A DNA stretch of 64,000 nt. Origin: Algoriphagus terrigena DSM 22685. GTDB lineage: Bacteria; Bacteroidota; Bacteroidia; Cytophagales; Cyclobacteriaceae. The notes beneath the pieces are model-generated. The model saw nothing but the letters and a program-made list of their open reading frames with translations. It had not been told where the DNA came from and ran no database searches. Shown here one piece after another: positions 1 through 8,444 of this stretch (positions are counted from its first letter, which is position 1; every line of letters begins with the position of its first letter). The DNA is taken from assembly GCF_000429445.1 (NCBI RefSeq), contig NZ_KE386904.1, positions 412,981 to 476,980 of the forward strand, in the 5' to 3' direction. A program made the translations under genes and the position numbers.

Positions 1-426
1 GATGACATCGCCGTGCAGAAAACCGATCGCATCCATGGAAATCATTGCAATTCTGCTTTTCCCATCGTCCAAAACCATGACGCGCGACCATACCTCATCG
101 TGTACGCCTTGTGCAGGTTTGGCATTGCTCATGCCGGCGATCCAGAAAGCGTCGAACTCCCCGTTCTTGTTCAGGTCGTTGAACGTGTCGCCGTCATCCT
201 CGTCGTATTTGTTGTCACCATTGACGTCGTTCCAGGTATCAATGATCGTTGGGGTGATGGCCTTTTTAGCGAAGCCCGCCAGCAGAGGTTGCGGAGTTTT
301 GTTTTCCAGCTTCAGGTCGATGGAGTATCCGGGTTGCCGGTCCCTCCAATTGTAGACGAAGATTCCCCCGATGACCAAGATGATCGCTAGGATAAAGAGG
401 GAAAACAGTTTCAGGAATTTTTTCAT
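1..426 (-). CDS. Neutral ceramidase-like protein, N-terminal part (cut by window edge)
   Basis: Open frame of 142 codons reading from an ATG at 426 through base 1 with no stop, so the gene continues outside the window. The N-terminus is a single hydrophobic segment after two lysines (MKKFLKLFSLFILAIILVI), a signal anchor or signal peptide. After it come AGFAKKAITP and a stretch with many Asp/Asn, then DAFWIAGMSNAKPAQGVHD and a segment ending ISMDAIGF. The AG-x-a-x-x-x-ITP opening and the 'G...VHD...R..VL.dg..riA.iS.D..Gf' pattern are those of neutral/alkaline non-lysosomal ceramidase N-terminal domains, which hydrolyse N-acyl-sphingoid bases or related lipids. It lies 158 bases downstream of a same-strand membrane protein and may be cotranscribed with it. 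The active-site serine region is not in the window, so substrate is unknown. Confidence 0.72.
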   Translation of the reverse strand, partial: MKKFLKLFSLFILAIILVIGGIFVYNWRDRQPGYSIDLKLENKTPQPLLAGFAKKAITPTIIDTWNDVNGDNKYDEDDGDTFNDLNKNGEFDAFWIAGMSNAKPAQGVHDEVWSRVMVLDDGKSRIAMISMDAIGFLHGDVI

Positions 427-584
427 AGTGTGTTCACAATCTCTTATTGATAATATGGAATCTTGCCACTAGTCAAATTTTATTTTATTACACCTCGATA
501 CCTCAGTGTCCAGAGCAAATCAACTTGTAATGGGAGGGAAAACTCGGCGAACCTGCATTTGCCTCTCCAGTCGACTTTCTCAGC

Positions 585-1895
585 TCATTCAGGCACTTCT
601 GTATCCACATTTTCGCCGAACCGACCCTTTGCTCCTTTCAGTTCTTCATGCGATCCGACCGCCACAGCGGAAAGTATCAACAGGCCGGCTACTATTCCAA
701 GGAGGAGGTAAAGTGCTCTTTTAGGTTGATCAGGAAGAGGAGTAATTTCAACCGTGCAGAAAGGCATGAGGGCGACGATTACTCCAAGGTTTAGAAGATA
801 CAGGAATTGCTCGGGGCGATACAGGCTCAGGTACGATCCGGTAATCAGAAACGTATAGACGATATACATCCCAAACAGCGTCAATCCGGCCCCCTTGATC
901 AGTGCAAAACGTTTATCATCAGAGCTGCTTCTCCACTTCCGGGAAACAGCGACACCCGAGATTAGCATGGCCAAAAAGCCCAGGAATGCCAAGCCCACTG
1001 CCATAGTCGCCCAAAATTCCGGTGCGGATGGCATTGCGGCGGTGTAGGCTGGCAGCAGATCTTTCTCCCAAAAACTCTGGTGCCAAACGATAAAGGGGAT
1101 CAACACCATCAGTCCAAAAACCGGCCAAGAGATACTGGAAGACCTCGATGCAGCGGGAGTTTGCTGGATTTCAAAATTGGCTGTCAGTGCACTATATGCC
1201 ATTCCGATACCTCCAAAGAATCCAAGGGAATATTCCATCATGTTCCAAAAGTTGAACTTCAGCCCGGACACGTTGCCCAAGACCAAAAGGAATTCCCCAA
1301 AAGCGAATCCAAATCCGGCACCCAGACCAGAATAAACGGCAACTTTCAGTGGAGCCGAATAGCCATTTCTACTGCAGAAATAGGCCAACGCAATCGCTGC
1401 GCCGGCGCATACTGCCCAAGCTTCTGAGCGGGGCGGCGTCATCAACATGCCCAACTCTTCAATCACGACGTAGTAGAAGATGATCGCTCCGGCACACATT
1501 TCCACCAGGATTTGATGCCATGCGACTTTTTTGCCCGAGGAAGACTCCTGAAGGCCGAGCCCAAATAGGCCCCCGCCCAAGAATCCGTAAAGCCCACCGA
1601 CGATAAACATCATCAGCAGAGCATAGGCGACGTTGGGATAGTCATTCATCCGGCCGTAACCCACCAGCTGTCCGTAGCTCATCATTCCGCCAAGACCCCA
1701 GCCGATGGCTCCGAGAAGTGCCGCTTTCAGTCCTCCGGCAATCCACTCTTTCCGGTTTGAAAACAGGATCAAAAAGATACAAGCGATTCCCCCGGCCCAT
1801 GCCGCACCTTGCTCGTGCCCAAACTGACCGCGGATCGCCCAGGCGGTGGCGAGGGTCATTCCTGTCAGGAGGATGGGAAGTAACTTTGATTTCAT
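585..1895 (-). CDS. Polytopic membrane protein of unknown function
   Basis: A 436-residue protein made almost entirely of hydrophobic segments, about 12 predicted membrane passes, separated by short loops. The N-terminus (MKSKLLPILLTGMTLATAWA) is the first segment and is followed by a polar, Gly-rich motif IRGQFGHEQGAAWAGG; GWGLGGMMSYGQ and GGLYGFLGGGLFGLGL follow in segments 3 and 4. I do not recognise a named family. Glycine-rich helices of this kind occur in transporters and membrane enzymes, but no substrate motif is visible. The ATG at 1895 is the natural start because the hydrophobic segment begins directly behind it. The ceramidase-like gene follows on the same strand, so a role in lipid uptake or turnover is conceivable but only inferred. 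Confidence 0.8.
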   Translation of the reverse strand: MKSKLLPILLTGMTLATAWAIRGQFGHEQGAAWAGGIACIFLILFSNRKEWIAGGLKAALLGAIGWGLGGMMSYGQLVGYGRMNDYPNVAYALLMMFIVGGLYGFLGGGLFGLGLQESSSGKKVAWHQILVEMCAGAIIFYYVVIEELGMLMTPPRSEAWAVCAGAAIALAYFCSRNGYSAPLKVAVYSGLGAGFGFAFGEFLLVLGNVSGLKFNFWNMMEYSLGFFGGIGMAYSALTANFEIQQTPAASRSSSISWPVFGLMVLIPFIVWHQSFWEKDLLPAYTAAMPSAPEFWATMAVGLAFLGFLAMLISGVAVSRKWRSSSDDKRFALIKGAGLTLFGMYIVYTFLITGSYLSLYRPEQFLYLLNLGVIVALMPFCTVEITPLPDQPKRALYLLLGIVAGLLILSAVAVGSHEELKGAKGRFGENVDTEVPE

Positions 1896-2234
1896 CTTTA
1901 ACTTTTTGGTAGGAAAGGGGTTTTTCTTTCAAAGAACAACATAGCCGGTGACTACTTTTCTTTACTTAGGGAAGCGTGTTTTTCGTGTTGAATACCCTTG
2001 GAGGTGGAAAAAAGACTAGTTAGAGATAGATGTTTGGGATTTTTTGGGACGAGAAGGTTGGATTGGACCGGTGCGGTCATGTCGTCGACTGGCTGTTTTC
2101 GAAGATCCTGCGTTGTCGGTGCGACAAAAGTTTGGCAGGGGCGGCTTAAAGTGGACTATTGGGAAATCTAGGAAAATAAAGCATTCTGGGAAAAATATGG
2201 ACAAAACCCAACGTATGTGTGACGTATGTATAAC

Positions 2235-2283
2235 TGAACCCCAACGCAGCAGTGGCTTTGAGGTAGCCATGTCGTTGGGTTCA
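2235..2283. repeat. Isolated two-tier hairpin
   Basis: The left arm TGAACCCCAACG (2235-2246) pairs with CGTTGGGTTCA (2273-2283), leaving one bulged C. Inside it TGGCT pairs with AGCCA around 2252-2270. There is no T-run, so it does not look like a terminator. The outer arms resemble the AAC/GTT ends of an integron attC site, but no integrase or cassette gene is nearby, so this is only a resemblance. Confidence 0.4.
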
Positions 2284-2392
2284 ACTAACGTTTTCCGTAT
2301 AGGCAGGAGTTGATATCAAGTTGTTGCTAGGTCTTCAAGTCGTGGTCCTGCGGCAAAGCTTCGGACAAAAACAAAACTCGCTTCCAATCACC

Positions 2393-2430
2393 AAAAAGGA
2401 AAAAGTCCAAGAATGGACTTTTTCCTTTTT
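2393..2430. terminator. Bidirectional intrinsic terminator
   Basis: A perfect 17-base inverted repeat: AAAAAGGAAAAAGTCCA at 2393-2409, a 4-base loop, and its complement at 2414-2430, so A- and T-runs flank a short GC-containing core. It sits about 20 bases beyond the stop codon of the WecA-type gene and would end that minus-strand transcript. Confidence 0.85.
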
Positions 2431-2450
2431 ATTCTATGGGATGGGAAAAC

Positions 2451-3608
2451 TCAATTCAAATTCATGCTTCCGGATTCCACAGATTGCTTACCAAGTTTGA
2501 TTTTAATTCTTTGTCCAGAATTTATAGAACTGGTTTCCATTATCTTGGGCGATCGTCTAACCTTCCTCCTGACAAATTTTAAGGTCATCTTTTCCAGCAA
2601 ATAGCCCAGAAAAAGTACAATTACTGTAAGGATAGGTAGCACGAGATTGTCAGAATAATCCCCCAATATAAAAACTGTAAAGATAAGTGTGATCTGCAAA
2701 AAGCCTAACAACAAAGCTACTTGATCATGCTTCAAACCCATTCTCATCAGAAAATGGTGAACGTGTCCTTTGTCCGCAGTCATTGGGTGTCTGCCTTGAG
2801 AAATTCTTCTTGTAAACACCCTTGCCATATCAAACAATGGATAGATCATCAGGACGATACCGGCGGAGAAGGTCGGCTCTAGTTTCAGTAAAGCGCCTTT
2901 GGGAAGGGCCGAATTATACTCCATAAATGCAATGATTAGGCTTCCAATAGAAAATCCCAGCGTGAGACTTCCCGTATCACCCATAAAAATCTTCGCAGGA
3001 TGCCAATTGTAGATCATGAACGCGAGTACCCCTCCTAATAGCGTCAAGCTAAGTACGGCCAAACTTTCAATTCCCTGGAAATAAAACCATCCACCGAGAA
3101 TAGCCAATGTAATTGATCCGATAGTGGCAGCGATACCATCCAATCCGTCGATCAGATTGAAAGCGTTTGTCAGCGCCAGCAAGACAAAAGCGCTGAAGCC
3201 ATAACTCACCAAAATAGGTATCTCATGAATCCCCAAAAAACCCTGAAGATCTCTGATTCGCATGTCCCCAATAATCACGACCAGAAAGACGGACAGCAAC
3301 TGGCCAATAATCTTTCGAGAAGCCCTAAGCTCAACCATATCGTCTCTGAGGCCTACGAAAAACATTACGGCTATACCTCCCAACAAATACCTGATGTCCG
3401 GAATTGGAAACTGCCAAGCCCAGATAGAAAGTGCCACAAAAGAAGAAACGATAAATCCAATACCTCCCATTGAAGGCGTAGACACTTTGTGGATTTTTCG
3501 CCTTCCCGGGGAATCTGAAACGTCATATTTTTCAAAAACCTTGATCAGCACGGGAAACAAACTGAGTCCCACAAAAAATGAGGCGAGAAATGAAAAAAGG
3601 AATGGCAT
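2451..3608 (-). CDS. WecA/MraY-family undecaprenyl-phosphate HexNAc-1-phosphate transferase
   Basis: Polytopic membrane enzyme of 385 residues that transfers a sugar-1-phosphate from a UDP-sugar, usually GlcNAc or a derivative, to undecaprenyl phosphate, starting a lipid-linked glycan on the cytoplasmic face. Family motifs are in order: SMGGIGF near residue 47, the metal-binding pair in GLRDDMVEL (about 86-94), NAFNLIDGLDGIAA (about 148-161), GDTGSLTLGF (about 210), and the cytoplasmic His motif KGHVHHFLMRMG (about 278-289). Length suits the family (350-390). It lies beyond the 3' end of the polysaccharide locus, is separated from wzi by a divergent intergenic region, and has its own terminator. 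It may serve O-antigen, capsule or another glycan; whether it or the sugar transferase at 6.0-7.2 kb starts the local polymer is not decided by sequence. Confidence 0.9.
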   Translation of the reverse strand: MPFLFSFLASFFVGLSLFPVLIKVFEKYDVSDSPGRRKIHKVSTPSMGGIGFIVSSFVALSIWAWQFPIPDIRYLLGGIAVMFFVGLRDDMVELRASRKIIGQLLSVFLVVIIGDMRIRDLQGFLGIHEIPILVSYGFSAFVLLALTNAFNLIDGLDGIAATIGSITLAILGGWFYFQGIESLAVLSLTLLGGVLAFMIYNWHPAKIFMGDTGSLTLGFSIGSLIIAFMEYNSALPKGALLKLEPTFSAGIVLMIYPLFDMARVFTRRISQGRHPMTADKGHVHHFLMRMGLKHDQVALLLGFLQITLIFTVFILGDYSDNLVLPILTVIVLFLGYLLEKMTLKFVRRKVRRSPKIMETSSINSGQRIKIKLGKQSVESGSMNLN

Positions 3609-4091
3609 GGAACGTGATTTAGTTCAGAAAGATTTGAGGCTGGAATAGTTGGGGCAAAAATTGAACCTATATTTTTTGAAAGCAATAAAGACAATAAAAA
3701 GGTCTCCCTTAAATTGAAAGTGTTCCTTCTCGGACCCTCTTCCCAAATGTCTTTCAAAAATAGCTTTTTTCGACAACATCCTAAGTTTTTAAAGTAAATT
3801 CAAATCGATAAAACCCTACCATAGCGATATCTACGTCTGCGCCCTTTTCCTATAAACTAAGTTTTTTAATGTATCTCAGTTCTTTTACGTATCCAAAAGC
3901 GAAGTATTCTCGCCAAACTTCGGGGAAAATTGGCAGCACTTCCATAACGAAAAACTAAAAGAAAACGCTACAAATAAATTGGATAAAAATCTTCATCAGG
4001 AAGGCAACATTTTTTTTCATTTTCTTTCCAAAAAGCATACAAATCTAAATCTGGTTCTAATTTTGTTGCCTGCACCAGAGACAATCCAAAA
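3609..4091. other. Divergent AT-rich intergenic region between WecA-type gene and wzi
   Basis: About 480 AT-rich bases between two divergently transcribed genes, so it should hold both promoters. A TAnnTTTG box for wzi is listed separately. On the minus strand TATTTTTG at 3762-3755 also fits the box but would leave a leader of about 140 bases. No coding sequence is convincing. Confidence 0.55.
4058..4065 (+). promoter_or_regulatory. Putative -7 box of the wzi promoter
   Basis: TAATTTTG matches the Bacteroidota -7 consensus TAnnTTTG and ends 26 bases before the wzi ATG, giving a plausible short leader. No clear TTG element is seen near -33, so this is a tentative call. Confidence 0.35.
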
Positions 4092-5786
4092 ATGAAGTAC
4101 CGACCTATACTTTTCCTGCTATTTTTACTTACGTTTAGTTCGGGATTCTGTCAGACAATCCCTCTTGGATTTCCCGTTTTAAATGAGTACTTGAGAAGAG
4201 AGCAGATCCTTGGGAATTTAAATCCTGATTTCTCATTCAACTATAGACCGATTTTGGTAGAAAAGGCCTTTCCGGAGTTGAATTCACTCTTCGTAAACGA
4301 CTCCTCAAGCAAAAAAGCGAATCTAGGAAAGAAGTTGTTCAAGGAACTCAAAATCGGTCTCCTTCCCGTACAATCAACAATAATTTACAACGCCAAACGA
4401 CCATACGGATGGGGAAATGGAGCTGCGGTTCCGTCAAAAGGTGGTCAAGTATTGGTCTCTGCGGGCACATTTTTGAAATGGGGTCCGCTTCGCATGCAGT
4501 TATATCCTCAAGTTTATTATGCCCAAAATTTGCCGTTTCAAGAATATCCAAAAAACGCACCCTCAGCTTATTTCCAGGCAATACGTAATGATGTGATTGG
4601 CACAGATAAACCGGTAAGATATGGGACTGGCAGCATAAAAAAATTCTTGATTGGAGATTCAAATATCATGTTGGATTTTGGAAGTTTTGCTGCAGGAGTG
4701 TCAACTGAAAATGTCTGGTGGGGGCCAGGCACCTCTACGGCACTTTTATTAAGTGATAACGCGGAAGGATTTCTTCATGCCACTATTAAAACCACAAGAC
4801 CAGCTAAAACGTTCTTGGGCAATTTTGAAGGAGAGTATTTTGCAGGAAGTCTAGAGGGATCCGAACTGCCATATTTCAGCGACGGATATCTTGATGGCCG
4901 TCTGGGAGGAAACAGGGACGATGAAAGCTTCCGCTACTTTACAGGACTTTCCATAACTTATTCACCAAAATGGGTTAATGGCCTTTCAATCGGGGGTGCT
5001 AGAACTTTTCAGGTGTACGAAAAAGACATGGGTAATAATTTCAGGGCATGGTTCCCCCTGCTTGATCCGTTGCCCAAAGACGGAGTTGGAAATATAGAAA
5101 ACATTAAACTTCGTGAAGATCAACACTTCTCACTATTTTTCAGGTGGTTTATTCCAAAGATTCAATTTGAATTTTATGGTGAATTCATGAAGAATGATCA
5201 TAATTTTAATTGGAGAGACGTCATCATGAATCCTGAACACTCCAGGGGATACATCCTAGGATTCACAAAATATGTGACACTCCCTAAGTCAAATAATTTC
5301 CTGGAATTACATATGGAAATGATTCAAACCCAAAATTCTATTAATCGGTTGATTCGTTATTCAGATATAGACAGAGGTATCAATATCTATTATAATGGAC
5401 AAGTAACGCATGGTTTAACCAACAAAGGACAAGTTCTTGGAAGTGGATTGGGATTGAGTGGAAATCTTCAAAAAATTTCAATTAGCAAGGTAAACGAAAA
5501 AAATAAAATCGGAATTCAGGTTTCGAGACTCGTGTACGATCCACATTCCCAATTGTTGGGTAGCGTGTTTGGGCTGGACATGAGACCGTGGGTTGATTTT
5601 TCCGGCGGCATTATAGGAAACTACTCCTTTAACAATCACCTATTATTTTCAGGAGGGTTGAATGGAATCCTAACTTTAAATGAAAACTGGCTAGTTTCCG
5701 ATACCATAGATCCAAATATATTCGGAGAAAAAAGTCCCGTTAGTTCGAACTTCAACTTCGAATTGAAGATAGCCTATATTTTCTAG
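4092..5786 (+). CDS. wzi: Wzi-family capsule assembly outer-membrane protein
   Basis: A 564-residue exported protein. A signal peptide (MKYRPILFLLFLLTFSSGFC, cleavage near residue 20) is followed by a charged region and then many amphipathic beta strands, ending in aromatic-rich NFELKIAYIF, typical of an outer-membrane barrel. The central motif NVWWGPGTSTALLLSDNAEG (residues about 208-227) is the signature of the capsule assembly Wzi family. In E. coli Wzi holds capsular polysaccharide at the cell surface, and the Bacteroidota versions are longer. It is the only plus-strand gene beside the minus-strand polysaccharide series, from which it is separated by that series' terminator, so it is probably expressed from its own promoter. 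The assignment to surface attachment follows from family and context. Confidence 0.88.
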   Translation: MKYRPILFLLFLLTFSSGFCQTIPLGFPVLNEYLRREQILGNLNPDFSFNYRPILVEKAFPELNSLFVNDSSSKKANLGKKLFKELKIGLLPVQSTIIYNAKRPYGWGNGAAVPSKGGQVLVSAGTFLKWGPLRMQLYPQVYYAQNLPFQEYPKNAPSAYFQAIRNDVIGTDKPVRYGTGSIKKFLIGDSNIMLDFGSFAAGVSTENVWWGPGTSTALLLSDNAEGFLHATIKTTRPAKTFLGNFEGEYFAGSLEGSELPYFSDGYLDGRLGGNRDDESFRYFTGLSITYSPKWVNGLSIGGARTFQVYEKDMGNNFRAWFPLLDPLPKDGVGNIENIKLREDQHFSLFFRWFIPKIQFEFYGEFMKNDHNFNWRDVIMNPEHSRGYILGFTKYVTLPKSNNFLELHMEMIQTQNSINRLIRYSDIDRGINIYYNGQVTHGLTNKGQVLGSGLGLSGNLQKISISKVNEKNKIGIQVSRLVYDPHSQLLGSVFGLDMRPWVDFSGGIIGNYSFNNHLLFSGGLNGILTLNENWLVSDTIDPNIFGEKSPVSSNFNFELKIAYIF

Positions 5787-5971
5787 CACCTTAGTTCAGG
5801 CGGTGCAATAGCTGAGAGAGTGGCGGCGAAATAATTGACCTTGCTCTCCTCCTCTTCAGATTTGCAAGTGAGAGCTCTGCTAGAAGAACCGATTTTCTTC
5901 TTCAAATCCGCTTCGAGTTTTCTTAAAATTTTCCAGGGAAAATCTTCAGCTATTTTTCGAGATCTAAAAAA

Positions 5972-5995
5972 AAGTCTCCCATTTGTGGGAGACTT
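5972..5995 (-). terminator. Intrinsic terminator of the polysaccharide operon
   Basis: AAGTCTCCCA (5972-5981) and TGGGAGACTT (5986-5995) form a perfect 10-base stem with a 4-base loop. On the minus strand the stem is followed directly by a run of seven T residues (5965-5971 on the plus strand are A). It lies 44 bases beyond the sugar transferase stop codon, the last gene of the minus-strand series. Confidence 0.85.
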
Positions 5996-6038
5996 AGTAC
6001 TCTATTTATCCAAGCCAAACTTGTCGATTTTGCACCCT

Positions 6039-7214
6039 CTACTTGCTTCGCGCACCTCTCAAAAATATATTTCTGAAAATCAGAAAGAAATACTTTATAT
6101 CTGTAGTAATCGGATTTCGACTATATAATTCAAGGTATTTCCGCTCAGAGGCCATTATTTCCTCTAACGTCTTAGGCATATCAGCATAAAAAGGTGGAAC
6201 TAACCCTGGCTTAGTCTCAGTCCGCATTTTTTGAAGTTCTGGAGAATATAGAGAAAAATAATGTCTGCTCAATGGTCTCACTCCAATAAGTTTCATCTCC
6301 CCCTTCAATAAATTCCAGATCATTGGCAATTCATCAATCCAAAACTTTCTAAGGAATCTACCCAGAGGGGATATTCTAAAGTCATCTTTAAATTTCCCTC
6401 CCTCATCTAGCTGATTATTTTTGTAGATGTAATCCTGGAGATATTCCGCATAAGGGTACATCGTCCTCAATTTGAAGACCTTAAAGATCTTGCCATCTTT
6501 CCCTATCCTACGCAATCTAATCAAAGGTCCATAGGTTGGACTCGTATCAAATGCCGGCCTTTCAGTCTTTCTCGCAACAAAGTAAAGAATGTCGTTGTGA
6601 GCCCATTCATCCAAAACCTCAAAACCACAGGAATACAGTCTACCAAATGTCTCAGCCCGGGAGAGCATTCTATTCTTACCTTTTGTCAGGTAAAAGTAGA
6701 TCTTTTGAGTGTATTTCACCTTAGGTAGGATCCGATGAAAAAACGAGTCAACTAGATAGGCCCCATAATTAACAGGGAACGCATATTTCCTGAGTAACCT
6801 TTTCTTCCGGCTCGCGTAAGTTTCCACCGAAGAAATGTACATTCCACCCGTTGGTATCTTATAGTTGACGGCCTCCAAAAACTTATTAATACGCCGGCTG
6901 CTGTTTATATTCCTCAAATTGACGATATTGGTATACTCATCCTCAATCTTGTAGATGTCAAAATTCCCTGAAGAAGCCAAAAAATAGGTGTTTTTCAAAT
7001 CTTTGCCTAAATGTCGGGCGTAGAATGAAACTACCTCTTTATCTTTTTCTTGAAGAATAAGACCTTTCAAACGGTCTACCGAAATCAACGTTTCGTTAGA
7101 GGAAATTAATTCTTCAGAAATTAGCTCTTCCAAAAAAGAATCCGTAGTAAAAATGTTCATAAGACTTTTCTCTAAAATATCAAAAACAGTACCATTGAGA
7201 TCATTTCCCCACAT
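6039..7214 (-). CDS. Sugar transferase with PglC/WbaP-type catalytic core but no membrane helix
   Basis: A 391-residue protein. The C-terminal part, residues about 220-390, is a bacterial sugar transferase (phosphoglycosyl transferase) core: YGPLIRLRRIGKDGKIFKVF, KLRTMYPYAEY, FRISPLGRFLRKFWIDELP and KGEMKLIGVRPLSRHY. The catalytic Asp-Glu pair is D294-E295. Such enzymes transfer a sugar-1-phosphate onto undecaprenyl phosphate. Usually a hydrophobic re-entrant helix precedes the GP-x-x-x-x-x-R-x-G motif. Here that place holds charged and polar sequence (VARKTERPAFDTSPT), and the N-terminal 200 residues look soluble. I recall similar 390-residue proteins elsewhere in Bacteroidota, so this is probably a real variant and not a truncation. 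It is the last gene of the operon and ends before a strong terminator. Function as the initiating transferase is likely but inferred. Confidence 0.85.
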   Translation of the reverse strand: MWGNDLNGTVFDILEKSLMNIFTTDSFLEELISEELISSNETLISVDRLKGLILQEKDKEVVSFYARHLGKDLKNTYFLASSGNFDIYKIEDEYTNIVNLRNINSSRRINKFLEAVNYKIPTGGMYISSVETYASRKKRLLRKYAFPVNYGAYLVDSFFHRILPKVKYTQKIYFYLTKGKNRMLSRAETFGRLYSCGFEVLDEWAHNDILYFVARKTERPAFDTSPTYGPLIRLRRIGKDGKIFKVFKLRTMYPYAEYLQDYIYKNNQLDEGGKFKDDFRISPLGRFLRKFWIDELPMIWNLLKGEMKLIGVRPLSRHYFSLYSPELQKMRTETKPGLVPPFYADMPKTLEEIMASERKYLELYSRNPITTDIKYFFLIFRNIFLRGARSK

Positions 7215-7336
7215 TCATTTCGAGTAAGTGGGATTTCTCAAACTTCAATTGCAAAAATTGGATTTTGACTACCATCGAACCTTGGATAAGTGCAAACAAT
7301 AAGATGTTTTTTACGTAAACCTCGCGACCCCCACTG

Positions 7337-8407
7337 TTATCCAGTGCGGAATATCCCGACAGATTGGGGGTAATTCTCCACAAATTTGGAAAAAAAATCG
7401 GCAAGATCAATCTTCTCATCCAACATCCGCCGTCTCCTATCTTGGAAGATTTCTTTTCTATCACTCAAATTTAGCAGGAAATCTGTCTTTTCTAACAATT
7501 CAGAATGATTGCCTGGCCTAATTCCAAACCCTAATTCATACTTGTTCTCCAGTTCCTCTAGGTAACTTATTCTTCCCACGAAGTCATTGTATCTGATAAA
7601 AGGCACGCCTAATACTCCGGCCTCAGCTGCCATTGTCTGACTGTCGCCAATGTAAATTTGCGCAAAAGCCAAGACATGATGCATATCCAGCGGATTGATT
7701 CTCGTACGATAGTTTTCTAAATCTTGAGGAAGCTCAATCTCTGAAGTGACAAACACCTTGCCTTTGAGTTTTAATTTCGAAATCAAAACTCTAGCTAATT
7801 CCACATCAATGCCGGAAATTCCGGTATCGTGGTGGGCTTTTAATTTTGCAAACCTGACAATTGAATAATTATCATTGTGGGAAAAATACTGATCTACGAT
7901 GGCCGGGTCAGCCTTAAAATGATTCGGATGAAGATAGGCAAGTTCATGATAGCCTTCGTACCCAATTTTCTTATCGACCCATTTGCCCACAGAGCAAACA
8001 TTTGGAGAAAGAATATGATCTGCCCACGGATAAGCTAACCTTGCATATAAAGGGACGACTTCGGCATCGTCTTCGTTTACATTGATCGATGGTATTCCGA
8101 GTAGCTTCCCGACGTGGGAAATTGCCACCGATGTACCAATCAGCAGATCAGGACGATTTGCCAAACAATGAATCAAGAGTTTGAAATCTTGTTTAAGTTG
8201 TCCAATAGCAATACCGAATTTTGAATCTTTCCTCCCGTCCGGCAGAATATTTTTAAAATCAAGGTCCGCATTTACCAAGAGATCTTCTAGAATGTCCTTC
8301 TTTTTAATAAGTATCTCGACCTGAAGCCCCTTGGATTTCAGGTAAAGTATTGTATTTTTAAAAAGATGAAAATGAGCGGGGTGCCCCAGATGGAATAAAT
8401 ATTTCAT
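7337..8407 (-). CDS. DUF354 protein, predicted GT-B-type glycosyltransferase
   Basis: A 356-residue protein opening with MKYLFHLGHPAHFHLFKN, the characteristic start of DUF354 proteins, which look like GT-B glycosyltransferases related to the UDP-GlcNAc 2-epimerase/MurG fold. A nucleotide-binding-like segment is IGDSQTMAAEAGVLGVPFIRYND (about residues 265-287), where E in AEAG and the small residues around it fit a donor-binding site. No signal peptide or membrane segment is present. It lies between the UDP-sugar 2-epimerase and the sugar transferase in the polysaccharide operon, suiting a transferase that adds one residue of the repeat unit. Donor and acceptor cannot be deduced. Confidence 0.8.
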   Translation of the reverse strand: MKYLFHLGHPAHFHLFKNTILYLKSKGLQVEILIKKKDILEDLLVNADLDFKNILPDGRKDSKFGIAIGQLKQDFKLLIHCLANRPDLLIGTSVAISHVGKLLGIPSINVNEDDAEVVPLYARLAYPWADHILSPNVCSVGKWVDKKIGYEGYHELAYLHPNHFKADPAIVDQYFSHNDNYSIVRFAKLKAHHDTGISGIDVELARVLISKLKLKGKVFVTSEIELPQDLENYRTRINPLDMHHVLAFAQIYIGDSQTMAAEAGVLGVPFIRYNDFVGRISYLEELENKYELGFGIRPGNHSELLEKTDFLLNLSDRKEIFQDRRRRMLDEKIDLADFFSKFVENYPQSVGIFRTG

Positions 8408-8444
8408 TGATCTTATACCTGAGTTAAATTTCCTCTACAATCTG

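Larger units (their letters stand above)
1896..2450. other. Intergenic stretch without a convincing gene
   Basis: About 555 bases between a minus-strand membrane protein start and the 3' end of a minus-strand WecA-type gene. Short open frames here have no recognisable protein character. It contains an isolated hairpin at 2235-2283 and a strong bidirectional terminator at 2393-2430, listed separately. Confidence 0.6.

Noticed and set aside
13..390. Plus-strand open frames at the left edge
   Set aside because: They are shadows of the ceramidase-like gene on the minus strand, which has a signal segment and family motifs.
7201..7464. An 87-codon minus-strand open frame between the DUF354 and sugar transferase genes
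   Set aside because: It overlaps the 3' end of the DUF354 gene in another frame and shows no family features.
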